From positions 1 through 34,580 of the forward strand of contig UQAU01000022.1 in the NCBI GenBank assembly GCA_900539035.1: DNA of 34,580 nucleotides, written 5' to 3'. The translations under genes were made by a program, and so were the position numbers. Position 1 is the first letter of the stretch. Each line of letters opens with the position of its first letter. Positions 8,009 to 16,553 of the stretch are shown here, in pieces. The DNA comes from an uncultured Collinsella sp. (lineage in GTDB: Bacteria > Actinomycetota > Coriobacteriia > Coriobacteriales > Coriobacteriaceae). The notes beneath the pieces were generated by a model. That model saw nothing but the letters and a program-made list of their open reading frames with translations, was not told the DNA's origin and did not search any database.

Positions 8009-8066
8009 TCAGCAAATCCTCGGCAGCTGCTCTCCTACGAGCATGTCGAGGATACGGGTCGAGCCC
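8009..8066. repeat. Direct repeat: intact copy of the hypE 3' end
   Basis: Partner of 1029-1086 (54 of 56 identical over 8011-8066 and 1031-1086). The two copies have the same orientation and enclose about 6.9 kb containing the complete PTS/GH1 module. Confidence 0.85.
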
Positions 8067-9043
8067 CAGCCGGTGCGCACGCGCACGGCGGGACGGGCGC
8101 CCTCGGCAAGTGGCGGCACGCGACCGATGATGGCGGCATTCTCGCCGTAGCGGGCGGCGCGCATGGCGGCCAGCGCGGCATCGGCCTGCTCGGCCGGCAC
8201 GACGGCAACCATCTTGCCCTCGTTTGCCACCTGCAGCACATCGTAGCCGAGCATCTCGCAGGCGGCCTGCACGTCGGGACGCACGGGCACGGCATCCTCG
8301 TCGACCTCCATGGCAACATTGCTGGCCTGGGCAAACTCGTTGAGTGTGGACGCCAGGCCACCGCGCGTGGGGTCGCGAAAGCAGCGTGTGTCGGGTGCTG
8401 CGGCCAGAACGTCGGCAATCAGGTGGTTGAGCGGTGCGGCATCGCTTTCAATCGTGCTCGAAAACGCCAAGCCCTCGCGTTGGCTCATGATGGCGATGCC
8501 GTGGTCGCCCAGCGTACCCGATACCAGAATGACATCGCCGGGCTGGCAGTTGGCACCGCTGAGCGCCACGCCCGTGGGAACCTCGCCCACGCCGGCGGTA
8601 TTGATATAGACGCCGTCGGCGCCGCCACGCTCGACTACCTTGGTGTCGCCGGTGATAATCTTCACACCTGCCTCATGTGCCGTTTCGGCCATGGTCTGCA
8701 CAATCTGGCGCAGCTTGTCCATGGGATAGCCCTCTTCGAGGATAAAGCCGCACGACAGATAGCGCACGTTGGCGCCCGAGGTCGCGACGTCGTTGACGGT
8801 TCCGCATACGGCGAGACGGCCGATGTTGCCGCCGGGGAAGAACTGCGGCGAGACTACAAAGCTGTCGGTTGACATGGCGATGCGCCCGCTCGCGGGCAGC
8901 GCGGCGACGCCGGCATCGTTGCCTTCGAGCAGCTCGGGCGACCCAAAGGCATCTAAAAAGACCTCATCGATGATGCGCTTCATCATCTGTCCGCCAGAGC
9001 CGTGGCCCAACAGGACGGTGCTATCGGTGATGCTATGGGACAT
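8009..9043 (-). CDS. hypE: Hydrogenase maturation protein HypE
   Basis: A 344-aa carbamoyl dehydratase of the PurM/AIR synthase fold. It uses ATP to convert the thiocarboxamide placed on its C-terminal cysteine by HypF into thiocyanate, the CN donor for the NiFe-hydrogenase iron. The C-terminus reads LPRIC, the required terminal Cys. The N-terminal LLGHGSGG and the GNDAG motif are the expected nucleotide-binding elements. The ATG at 9043 has GGAG 8 nt upstream; an in-frame TTG at 9049 is less well placed. It is downstream of hypD by 48 nt. The last 18 codons are duplicated at 1029-1086. Confidence 0.96.
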   Translation of the reverse strand: MSHSITDSTVLLGHGSGGQMMKRIIDEVFLDAFGSPELLEGNDAGVAALPASGRIAMSTDSFVVSPQFFPGGNIGRLAVCGTVNDVATSGANVRYLSCGFILEEGYPMDKLRQIVQTMAETAHEAGVKIITGDTKVVERGGADGVYINTAGVGEVPTGVALSGANCQPGDVILVSGTLGDHGIAIMSQREGLAFSSTIESDAAPLNHLIADVLAAAPDTRCFRDPTRGGLASTLNEFAQASNVAMEVDEDAVPVRPDVQAACEMLGYDVLQVANEGKMVAVVPAEQADAALAAMRAARYGENAAIIGRVPPLAEGARPAVRVRTGWGSTRILDMLVGEQLPRIC

Positions 9044-9091
9044 ATCCAAAACTCCAATCGTGGGTGGTGCCGGTGTGCGAGTGCGTCCGGG

Positions 9092-10204
9092 CTAGTCGCG
9101 ATAACGGTAGTGTGCCGCGCAGCTGCCTTCGGAGCTCACCATACACGGTCCGACAGGATGCTCGGGCGTGCAGGTGCGGCCAAAAAGCGGGCAGCCGCTC
9201 GGTGCAATGGCCCCGCGCAGCACGTCGCCGCAGCGGCATCCGCGCGGCTCAACCGTCGGCTCAACGGGCACGTCAAAGCGGGTGCGGGCATCAAAGCGCG
9301 AGAACTCGGGGCGGATGGAAAGGCCCGAGTTGGCAATCGGCCCCAGCCCGCGCCACGTGGTGTCGCATGGCTCAAACACCTGCTCGACCAGCTGGCGCGC
9401 CACGGGGTTGCCGTCTGCGTTGACGCCGCGGCGGTAGGCGTTGCCGATCGCGGGTCTGTCCTCGACAACCATCTGGACCAGCATGCAGATGCCTTGCAGG
9501 ATATCGACCGGTTCAAATCCCGTGACCACGCCCGGGGTATTGAATTCGTCGATCAAAAAGCCAAAGGGCGCCAAGCCCGTGATGGTGGCGACGTGGCCCG
9601 GCAGGATAAAGCCGTCGATGGCGGTCTCGGGATCGTTGGCGATGGCGCGCAACGCCGGCGGCGTGGTCTTATGGGCGCAATAGACCGAAAAGTTCAAAAG
9701 CCCGCGCGCCTCGGCCTCCAAGATGGCGGCGGCGATGGTGGGCGTCGTAGTCTCAAAGCCCACGCCCATAAAAATGACCGGGCGATCAGGGTTTTGCTCG
9801 GCAATGTCGAGCGCGTCGAGCGGGGAGTAGACGATGCGGATGTCGCGCCCTGCCGCCTTTTGCGCAGCGAGCGAGGTGGACGATCCGGGCACGCGCATCA
9901 TGTCGCCAAAGGTGGTGATGATGGCGCCGTTTATGTTGGCGAGCGCGATTGCATGGTCGATGTCGCGGTTGGCGGTGACGCAGACGGGACAGCCCGGTCC
10001 GCTCAGCAGCTTGAGCCCGGTCGGCATAATGGAGCGAAAGCCATAGCGCCCGATGCTCACGGTATGCGTGCCGCAGACTTCCATAAGGTTGATGGCGCGG
10101 TCGCCGACAAGCTCATGAATGCGCTCGATGAGCTCGCGAGCCAGCTTGGGATCGCGGAATGCCGAGAAGTCGATACCGGAGCGAGCCGGCTGCTCGGGCG
10201 CCAC
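9092..10204 (-). CDS. hypD: Hydrogenase maturation protein HypD
   Basis: A 370-aa iron-sulfur scaffold protein that, with HypC, assembles the Fe(CN)2CO unit. Conserved Cys motifs are visible: EVCGTHT, GPGCPVCV and the C-terminal cluster region CRCGDVLRG...SGCPLFGRTCTPEHPVGPC, which binds the 4Fe-4S cluster. It starts at GTG 10204, overlapping the hypC TAG stop by one base, so translation is coupled to hypC. Length matches the family. Confidence 0.96.
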   Translation of the reverse strand: MAPEQPARSGIDFSAFRDPKLARELIERIHELVGDRAINLMEVCGTHTVSIGRYGFRSIMPTGLKLLSGPGCPVCVTANRDIDHAIALANINGAIITTFGDMMRVPGSSTSLAAQKAAGRDIRIVYSPLDALDIAEQNPDRPVIFMGVGFETTTPTIAAAILEAEARGLLNFSVYCAHKTTPPALRAIANDPETAIDGFILPGHVATITGLAPFGFLIDEFNTPGVVTGFEPVDILQGICMLVQMVVEDRPAIGNAYRRGVNADGNPVARQLVEQVFEPCDTTWRGLGPIANSGLSIRPEFSRFDARTRFDVPVEPTVEPRGCRCGDVLRGAIAPSGCPLFGRTCTPEHPVGPCMVSSEGSCAAHYRYRD

Positions 10205-10464
10205 TAGTATGCCTCGGCCGGGTTGGTGGCAAGCTGATCTTCTTCGACCAGCTCGGACATGGCATTAACAAGCTCGAGCGTTTCTTGCGCTTCCTGCTCG
10301 TCGACGATCTGGATGCCAAAGCCGGCGTGTACGAGAACATAGTCGCCAACCTGCGCCGTCGGCACGAGTCGCAGCGACACGGGGCGCTCGATGCCCATCA
10401 TGTCGACGGTGGCCTTGAGGTCGTCGTCGCGTTTGACTACTTTACCGGGAACGGCAAGGCACAT
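10204..10464 (-). CDS. hypC: Hydrogenase maturation chaperone HypC
   Basis: An 86-aa OB-fold chaperone starting with the diagnostic MCLAVPGKV; Cys2 is the residue that holds the iron ligand complex with HypD. It also contacts the hydrogenase large-subunit precursor. AAAGGGGAA precedes the ATG. It is cotranscribed with hypD and hypE. A gap of 134 nt separates it from hypF and contains only a short CCATCA/TGATGG stem. Confidence 0.96.
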   Translation of the reverse strand: MCLAVPGKVVKRDDDLKATVDMMGIERPVSLRLVPTAQVGDYVLVHAGFGIQIVDEQEAQETLELVNAMSELVEEDQLATNPAEAY

Positions 10465-10598
10465 ATTGTTCCCCTTTTATACGCTTTGCGCTGGACGGGC
10501 GCTCAATAATCCATCAGTTGATGGTAGCGCTCGCGGGGTTCGCGGGCAAACGCGTTACGCCTGTGAGACGGCTGGGCGCGGCGGCGTGCGAGGGCGAG

Positions 10599-13067
10599 CT
10601 ACTGTGATGCAATCTGCGCAAGACGAGCGCTTGCGACCGCCGCCTGACCGTAGGCGATGCAGCCGTCATTGACGGGTACGGTGTGGGGGACAAGGACAGT
10701 AAGGCCTGCGCTTTTGAGCTCGCGGGTGAGGAGCTGAAGCAGAAGTCGGTTCATGAACACGCCGCCCGAGAGCGCGACGGTGTCGATGCCCTCGTGCACG
10801 CAGATATCGCTGGCGATGCGCGCCGAGGAGCGCGCGACGGCGATATGGAAGTCGAGCGCGAGCCTGCCGGCGGGTACGCCGGCCCTGATTCCCTCCAAAA
10901 GCGCCTCAATAAGCGATCTGGAGTTTAGAACATGGCAGGCGTCCGGACGGGATGATTCGGTTACGGAAAAGCCCGCTATATTTCCGGTGGGGCAGGCGCT
11001 TTCACTGCTGAGCGCGCGCCAGGCGGCGGCCTCAAGCTCGATGGCGGGTTCGCCCTCGTAGGTTGCCTTGTCGCAGATGCCCAGAATCGCTGCCGCGGCA
11101 TCAAAGAGGCGCCCCATGCTGCTGGTACGCGGGCTGTTGATGCCGCGCTCGATCATGGTGGCCGTCACGCTGCGCGTTTGCTCGTCGAGGCTGTCCAAAA
11201 GCCGAGCGGCACCTGGGTGCTCGAGCAGGCCGAGCTCACTGAGCAGGGCGAAGGCGTTGCGACGGGCGTCGCGCACGGAGGCCGCCCCACCGGGGAGCGC
11301 CCAGGTGCGCAAATGCGCGGCGCGCTCAAAGTCGCCAAGGCTGGCAACAAGAAACTCGCCGCCCCAAATGGTCCCATCGGTGCCGGCGCCGGTGCCGTCA
11401 AAGGCGATGCCAAGGACGCGCGCGTCGGTTGTAAGCTGGCCCGCGGCGATGGCCTCGGCCATTACGCTTGCGATATGCGCATGATGGTGCTGCACCTCGA
11501 CGAGCGGCAGATTGCATTTTCGCGCCTGCTCGCGCGCCCACTGGCCCGATAGATAGCTGGGGTGTACATCGCAGGCCAAGGCGGCGGGCGCCAAGTCAAA
11601 GAGATCTTCCAAGCGCGTGCGCGCGGCGTTCCAGGCATCGAAGGTCCCGCCGTTTTCAACATCGCCGATATGCTGCGACACAAAACAGGTTGCCTCGCCG
11701 TTCGTCCCTTCACGCGTGAGCGCAATCGTGGCCTTTTGTTGTGGCCCGCAGGCGAGCACGCAGGACGGAGCGCCGTCGAGCGCCGGCAGCGGCAGCGGCT
11801 GGGGTGCATATCCGCGAGCACGGCGAACGGGCATAACGGCGCCGTCGACCACGCGCACTACAGAGTCGTCGTAGCGCGAGAGGATCGCACGGTCGTTACC
11901 GAGCAACGCGTCGGCGATGCCGGCGGCAACGAGGTGTTCCCAGGCAAGATCGTCATCGGTCTCGATGGGTTCTTCGCTCAGGTTTCCGCTGGTCATGACG
12001 AGCGCGTGCATACCGTGCGACGCGGCAGCTGCAAGCAGAAGATGCTGAAGCGGGGTGTAGGGGAGCATGGCGCCGAGCTCGGGAAGGTCGTGCGCGACGG
12101 ACGGCGCGAGCGCGAGGGCGTCGGGGGAGCCGCCGCTCTCGCAAACAGCATGTCGGCGCAGCAGCATAATGGGGCGAATGCTGCCGGACAGCAAGCCGCG
12201 CTCAACGTCGTTGACATGGCACAGGCGCTCAACGTCGGCAAGGTCGTGCACCATAACGGCAAGCGGCTTGTTGCTGCGGCGTTTGCGGCGGCGAAGCTCG
12301 GCTACCGCCTGCTCGTTGGAGGCGTCGCATGCCAAGTGGAATCCGCCCAGGCCCTTGATGGCGACGATGCCACCGCTGGCCAGCAGCTCAACGCAGCGCT
12401 CGATAATGGCGTCGCTGGCCTCGCGTGTGGTGCCGACGGCCGGTGTCGCGGACGAATTCCCGCACGCATCGCCGTTCACAGCCTCGCGCCACGTAATATG
12501 CGGCCCGCAATCAAAGCAGGCATCGGGCTGTGCGTGAAAGCGACGGTCGAGTGGATCGGCATACTCTGCGGCGCAGGCGGGGCACATGGGGAAACGGTCC
12601 ATCGAGGTAGCCGCTCGGTCATAAGGCAGCGACCGGATGATGGTAAAGCGTGGGCCGCAGTTAGTGCAGTTGATAAAGGGGTAGTGATAGCGTCGGTCGG
12701 CGGGATCGAACAACTCGCGCAGGCAATCGTCACAGGTAGCGATGTCGGGCGAGACGAGCGTCGTGTGTGCGGTCTGGTCCTGCGATGCTACGATGCGAAA
12801 GCCCTGTTCATCGGCGGCATCCCAACCGTTGGCTGCCAGGTCCACAACCTCGACATACTCTATGCGGGCTACTGCAGGTGCATGCTCAGAAAGCGCGGCA
12901 ACAAAAGCATCGAGCGCATCGGCCGGAGCGTGCGCCTCGATATGCACGCCGTCGCCCGCATTGAGCACCCATCCGCAAATGCCATGCGCCATGGCCTCGC
13001 GATACACAAACGGTCGCATGCCAACGCCCTGCACAATGCCCGTCACATGAATATGCACATGCCGCAT
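10599..13067 (-). CDS. hypF: Carbamoyltransferase HypF
   Basis: An 822-aa protein that makes carbamoyl-AMP from carbamoyl phosphate and transfers the carbamoyl group to HypE. Domains in order: acylphosphatase-like (about 1-90, VQGVGMRPFVYR); two zinc-finger-like motifs (CDDC...CTNC and CPAC...CFDC, about 105-180); a YrdC-like domain (about 200-390); and a Kae1-like C-terminal domain with VQHHHAHIASVMAE as metal-binding histidines. It is somewhat longer than the usual 750-780 aa. The ATG at 13067 (MRHVHIHVTG) has GAGGGG upstream and fits the family N-terminus; the earlier start at 13094 would add an unrelated nine residues. It is the first of the hyp genes here; hypA and hypB are not in the window. 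Confidence 0.95.
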   Translation of the reverse strand: MRHVHIHVTGIVQGVGMRPFVYREAMAHGICGWVLNAGDGVHIEAHAPADALDAFVAALSEHAPAVARIEYVEVVDLAANGWDAADEQGFRIVASQDQTAHTTLVSPDIATCDDCLRELFDPADRRYHYPFINCTNCGPRFTIIRSLPYDRAATSMDRFPMCPACAAEYADPLDRRFHAQPDACFDCGPHITWREAVNGDACGNSSATPAVGTTREASDAIIERCVELLASGGIVAIKGLGGFHLACDASNEQAVAELRRRKRRSNKPLAVMVHDLADVERLCHVNDVERGLLSGSIRPIMLLRRHAVCESGGSPDALALAPSVAHDLPELGAMLPYTPLQHLLLAAAASHGMHALVMTSGNLSEEPIETDDDLAWEHLVAAGIADALLGNDRAILSRYDDSVVRVVDGAVMPVRRARGYAPQPLPLPALDGAPSCVLACGPQQKATIALTREGTNGEATCFVSQHIGDVENGGTFDAWNAARTRLEDLFDLAPAALACDVHPSYLSGQWAREQARKCNLPLVEVQHHHAHIASVMAEAIAAGQLTTDARVLGIAFDGTGAGTDGTIWGGEFLVASLGDFERAAHLRTWALPGGAASVRDARRNAFALLSELGLLEHPGAARLLDSLDEQTRSVTATMIERGINSPRTSSMGRLFDAAAAILGICDKATYEGEPAIELEAAAWRALSSESACPTGNIAGFSVTESSRPDACHVLNSRSLIEALLEGIRAGVPAGRLALDFHIAVARSSARIASDICVHEGIDTVALSGGVFMNRLLLQLLTRELKSAGLTVLVPHTVPVNDGCIAYGQAAVASARLAQIASQ

Positions 13068-13090
13068 GCGACACCCCTCATCAAAACCGA

Positions 13091-13161
13091 CCAAATAGGG
13101 ACAGGTTTATTTTGGTAGGTAAAACTTCTAAACCTGCCAAAACAAACCTGTCCCTATTTGG
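13091..13161. repeat. GGGAC-core palindrome (30-nt arms)
   Basis: Arms 13091-13120 and 13132-13161 pair at 28 of 30 positions around an 11-nt loop; the core is AATAGGGACAGGTTT. Both mismatches are transitions that keep G.U pairing in one RNA strand. It sits between nikR and hypF, and probably also terminates nikR transcription. Confidence 0.85.
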
Positions 13162-13184
13162 CAGGTGCGCTGCGGGAAATCCCG

Positions 13185-13697
13185 CTACAGCCCCAGGCTC
13201 TGCTTGGTGGCGGCGCACGTGAGCTCGCCGTGCTTAACGCCGCGCAGGCCCAGCAGACGGTCGGCTAGTTCGTAGACGCGCTCGCCGCGACCCTTGAGCG
13301 CCAGAATCTCCAAGCAGTTGTGGTGATCCAGATGTACGTGCATGGTCGATACGATCTCGTCGGTGTAATCGTGCTGCACTTCGTCCAGACGGCGCGTCAG
13401 GTCGCCGGTATGGTGGTCGTAGATCATGGTGAGCGACCCGATAACATGTTCATCGGGCGTGCGCATCTGCTCTTTGGCGATCGAGGCGCGAATCAGGTCG
13501 CGCACGGCCTCGGAGCGGTTGGCTACGTCGCCGCGGCGCGCGATCTGTTCGTCAAAACGGCGCAGCAGGTCGTCCGGTGCGGTAACCGAAAAGCGGACCA
13601 GCTCGGAGCCGGAGCCACTACAGTGGCAGCCTGCGTCACCGTCCGCTCCGTGCGGATGCTCGTGCTCGTACCCGCAGCCGTGCTCGTGTTCGGCCAC
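13185..13697 (-). CDS. nikR: Nickel-responsive regulator NikR with a His/Cys-rich N-terminal extension
   Basis: A 170-aa ribbon-helix-helix repressor. The DNA-binding domain starts at about residue 33 (ELVRFSVTAPDDLLRRFDE). The ACT-like domain follows, with Ni ligands in HVHLDHHNCLE, matching the His/His/His/Cys site of NikR. The first 32 residues are a metal-binding tail rich in His and Cys (for example HEHGCGYEHEHPHG) that E. coli NikR lacks. The start is GTG at 13697, one base after the stop of the upstream small gene, indicating translational coupling; no later start codon precedes the RHH domain, so the tail is real. It probably controls nickel uptake or the hydrogenase genes; no NikR palindrome was confirmed. 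Confidence 0.93.
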   Translation of the reverse strand: MAEHEHGCGYEHEHPHGADGDAGCHCSGSGSELVRFSVTAPDDLLRRFDEQIARRGDVANRSEAVRDLIRASIAKEQMRTPDEHVIGSLTMIYDHHTGDLTRRLDEVQHDYTDEIVSTMHVHLDHHNCLEILALKGRGERVYELADRLLGLRGVKHGELTCAATKQSLGL

Positions 13698-13698
13698 C

Positions 13699-13947
13699 TT
13701 ACACCAGCTTCACGGAGCCGACGGAGTTGTGGTCGGCCTCGATGGCCTCTTCGTAGCCCTCGAGTGCGTCGTGGGCCTCGTGCAGCGCGGCCATGGCGGC
13801 CTCGAGCTTGGCACCGATGCGCTCCATGTCAAAATTCTCGGTCGCATGCAGCAGCTGATGGCTCCACTCGTGAGCGAGCTCGATGGTGTCGTCGACCTGC
13901 TTGACGCTCATGGCAAGCTGGCTCATGTTCATTCCAACATCATGCAT
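13699..13947 (-). CDS. Small helical protein coupled to nikR, unknown function
   Basis: An 82-aa acidic protein predicted to be almost wholly alpha-helical, with heptad-like spacing and seven histidines (His2, 26, 30, 34, 56, 59, 73). No family was recognised. An AAAGGAG site sits 7 nt before the ATG at 13947, a strong start. Its stop is one base from the nikR GTG, so the two are made from one message. The context suggests a role in nickel sensing or handling, but this is inference from position and histidine content only. Confidence 0.8.
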   Translation of the reverse strand: MHDVGMNMSQLAMSVKQVDDTIELAHEWSHQLLHATENFDMERIGAKLEAAMAALHEAHDALEGYEEAIEADHNSVGSVKLV

Positions 13948-14018
13948 GGGAAATCTCCTTTTGTATGGGGCAGTTCAGTGGTTCAGATTTTACTACGCCC
14001 GCTCTGCGCGCAGCTGCA

Positions 14019-14057
14019 TAAGAAAACGGGTACGAGTCTGTGCGACCCGCACCCGTT
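14019..14057 (-). terminator. Terminator downstream of trxA
   Basis: On the minus strand, AACGGGT pairs with ACCCGTT through a partly paired stem, followed by TTTTCTT. It lies about 120 nt downstream of the trxA stop and before the nikR leader. Confidence 0.6.
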
Positions 14058-14178
14058 CACTGGGGGCTGTTTGTGACTACCATACTATCCGTGGTTGCAC
14101 TCGGTGCATCCAGAAGTCCGGCGAGCGGCGTAAAAGCGCTCATGGACGGCAGGCAGACGGCAACATGTAACAAGCGTA

Positions 14179-14499
14179 TTACAGATGCTTCTCCAGCAGC
14201 GCCTGCAGCCTCGCCTTGGGCAGAGCGCCAACCGAGCGGTCAATCTCCTCGCCGTTCTTAAACACAATCAGCGTGGGGATGCTCATGACGCCATACTTCA
14301 TGGCCAGGTCCTGATTGTCGTCGACGTTGCACTTGGCAACGGCGAGTTTGCCCGCCAGCTCATCGGCAACCTCGTCAACGATGGGCGAGAGGGATCGACA
14401 GGGCCCGCACCACGGTGCCCAAAAATCGACCAGCACGGGCAGGCTGTCGTTAACGATGGAATCGAAGTTCTCGGGGGTAATCTGATTAATGTCAGCCAT
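14179..14499 (-). CDS. trxA: Thioredoxin
   Basis: A 106-aa classical thioredoxin with active site WAPWCGPC at about residues 26-33, the cis-proline motif SIPTL, and family-typical length. It reduces protein disulfides in the cytoplasm using thioredoxin reductase, which is not in this window. The ATG at 14499 is preceded by GGAGGT 5 nt away; the upstream in-frame starts lack comparable sites. It is monocistronic and divergent from the gene at 14636. Confidence 0.95.
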   Translation of the reverse strand: MADINQITPENFDSIVNDSLPVLVDFWAPWCGPCRSLSPIVDEVADELAGKLAVAKCNVDDNQDLAMKYGVMSIPTLIVFKNGEEIDRSVGALPKARLQALLEKHL

Positions 14500-14635
14500 G
14501 GTGACCTCCATAATGCGACGCGGCTCGGCCGCGTAAAACTCAGTACGACCGTGCTTATACCCAGCCGCCCGCAAAGCAACCACTCGCGGGCAGCTCTTTT
14601 ATATAATGGTGGGCACGCAAACGATTGGAGAGCGC

Positions 14636-15211
14636 ATGTCCACGTCACAAAGCCAGAAAAAAGAAGCCATCGCCCAGGCGGCCGAGCAGGAGCTCGCATC
14701 GCTTGCGGGCCGTGGCGTGCGTATCGCGGGCAACGCGTGCTCGCCGATCGTGCTGGTCAAAGGCGATTTGGACGAGGCCGAGCGTTCGGGTGGCGAGCTT
14801 GCCGCCGGCCCGGATGGCGCGGCGTTGCGCAAGGCGCTTGGGGCCATCGGCTACGCGCCCGAGGATTTTTGCGTGCTGGCAAGCGTCGCCGGCGTGGGTG
14901 ACGGAGCGGTCGCGGTGGGCGAGACTCTGCCGTGCGAGCTGTTCCGCGAGGCGCTTGAGGCTTTGGACCCCGAGGCAGTGCTACTGCTCGACAACAACGC
15001 GGCTGACGCCATGCGCGAGACCTACGCCGATATGCTCGTGGCGATCGATGACTTCGACACCGCCATGCTCAAGCCCGGCCTGGTCGCCCATGTGCAGGGC
15101 CGCCGCGTGCTCGCGCTCGACGGCTTTGAGGCGGCACTCACCGACAGGGCCGCTAAGCAGCGCATGTGGGCATACATCAAGCAGCTGACCCCGGCGGCCG
15201 CTCCGCTGTAG
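14636..15211 (+). CDS. Degenerate uracil-DNA-glycosylase-like protein, function unknown
   Basis: A 191-aa protein without a sure family assignment. Its layout resembles family 4 uracil-DNA glycosylases. The segment LVKGDLDEAERSGGELAAG and following DGAALRKAL take the place of the GEAPG...G.PF.G..G..L motif. LLLDNNAADAM takes the place of the LLG..A segment. GRRVLALDGFEAAL and AKQRMWAYIKQL take the place of the HPs..L and K...W..l...L end. The catalytic GE.PG and HP residues are missing, and the iron-sulfur cysteines of family 4 are not evident. If the fold assignment is right it is a non-catalytic relative. Start at ATG 14636 after GGAGAG. It stands alone between trxA and the two-component pair. 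Confidence 0.7.
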   Translation: MSTSQSQKKEAIAQAAEQELASLAGRGVRIAGNACSPIVLVKGDLDEAERSGGELAAGPDGAALRKALGAIGYAPEDFCVLASVAGVGDGAVAVGETLPCELFREALEALDPEAVLLLDNNAADAMRETYADMLVAIDDFDTAMLKPGLVAHVQGRRVLALDGFEAALTDRAAKQRMWAYIKQLTPAAAPL

Positions 15212-15275
15212 CGGATTGGCACCGGTGAGCGATTGCCTGGCGGGCAAGGCGCGCCTTGAGATCGGCGCCGCACTT

Positions 15276-16553
15276 CTACATCACAGCGCGCAGCTCAAAC
15301 CGATCGCCGTTAATGCGGAACTGACAGTTGCCGTTCATGCGCTCCACGGCAAGTTTGATGCTCCTGGTGCCAAAGCCGTGGCCCACATGCCGGGTCACGG
15401 GCATGCCGTCGACCATGCGCGGCGCGCGGTCAAACGTATTGGAAACTAACAGCAGCAGCTGGCCGTCCTCTAATCGCAGGTCAAAGTCGACGAATCGCTT
15501 TCCTTGGGGTGCGGTGCTTGCGGCGGTGATGGCGTTTTCCAAGGCATTTGAGAGCACGCTAAACAGGTCGGCTTCACCTACGTGGATGGTTTCGGGTACG
15601 GCGGCGCGCAGGTTGGCGATAATGCCGTTTCTATTGATATCCGAGTTAAATGACGAAAGCGCGATGTTTACGGTCTCGTTGGCGCAGAAGCGGCGTACGG
15701 CGGTGCGGTCGCCGGCTTCGCAGAGTTCGTCGATGCGATCGAGCGCCTCGTCGGTGTGGCCTTCCTCAATTAAAGCGGCCAGGCCGCGTAGGAAGTGGCG
15801 CATGTCGTGGCGAAGAATCGACAGCTCGCGCCCAGATTGACGCCAGGCCTCGAGCTCTTTGATGGCGGCGCTGTCGCGGGTTTCGAGCATCCAGCGCTCT
15901 CGCTCGGCGGTTTCCTTTTCTTCGTATTCGCGTAGGTAAACGGCAAGAAACATAAGATAGAAGGCACAGAGCGCAAATGCCAAAAACTCAACCGTCACCA
16001 CCGAGCCCGAGTGGAACAGCGTGGTGTAGACGTTGGTAGCATAGTCAAAGACGTAATAGACGAGCGGCAGGATTAAAAGGATGCCCAGCTCGGTGGTGCT
16101 TTTAATCGCCAAGCGCGGACCGATGTCGCCGGCCCAATGCAACAGGACGGCAAAGACGGCGAGTGTGGTCGCGATGCGCGCCAGATAGTACGCGATCTGA
16201 GAATCGGTTGCGGCAAATGCGGCGATGCCCATCCAATTGCTGAACTGGCAGCTCAGATAGGCACTCGTAATGCCGAGCACGGCAAGCAGCGGGCTCAGGC
16301 GGTAGCGCGCGCACAAATAGATGACGAGCGGCAGATGCACGACGAGCGGATATACCTGGCGGGCAAAAAGCTCGCCGCCGACGGCATTGGCGAGGCCAAA
16401 TGCGCATCCGGTTACGGCACCGACCAGCACCAGTTCAAGCGCATGACGCCGGTTGATCTCGACACCGCACAGCGCCGCCGAGGCAAAGACGCCAAAGAGC
16501 AGCGTCGTGGCGTGGTGGATTGCCCAAAGGACCATTTCGACCGAGGAGGCCAT
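15276..16553 (-). CDS. AgrC-like sensor histidine kinase (GHKL ATPase)
   Basis: A 425-aa membrane kinase. The N-terminal 205 residues contain about six hydrophobic segments. A charged coiled-coil linker (about 207-245) follows, then the phospho-acceptor box ILRHDMRHFL (His249). The ATPase has the N-box LSNALENAI (about 334-342) and the G-box GHGFGTRSI (about 391-399). This order is that of AgrC/ComD-type kinases, which usually sense peptides. Its start codon overlaps the regulator stop (TGATG), so the pair is translationally coupled. No AgrB-like processing enzyme or peptide precursor was found nearby, so the ligand is unknown. Confidence 0.9.
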   Translation of the reverse strand: MASSVEMVLWAIHHATTLLFGVFASAALCGVEINRRHALELVLVGAVTGCAFGLANAVGGELFARQVYPLVVHLPLVIYLCARYRLSPLLAVLGITSAYLSCQFSNWMGIAAFAATDSQIAYYLARIATTLAVFAVLLHWAGDIGPRLAIKSTTELGILLILPLVYYVFDYATNVYTTLFHSGSVVTVEFLAFALCAFYLMFLAVYLREYEEKETAERERWMLETRDSAAIKELEAWRQSGRELSILRHDMRHFLRGLAALIEEGHTDEALDRIDELCEAGDRTAVRRFCANETVNIALSSFNSDINRNGIIANLRAAVPETIHVGEADLFSVLSNALENAITAASTAPQGKRFVDFDLRLEDGQLLLLVSNTFDRAPRMVDGMPVTRHVGHGFGTRSIKLAVERMNGNCQFRINGDRFELRAVM

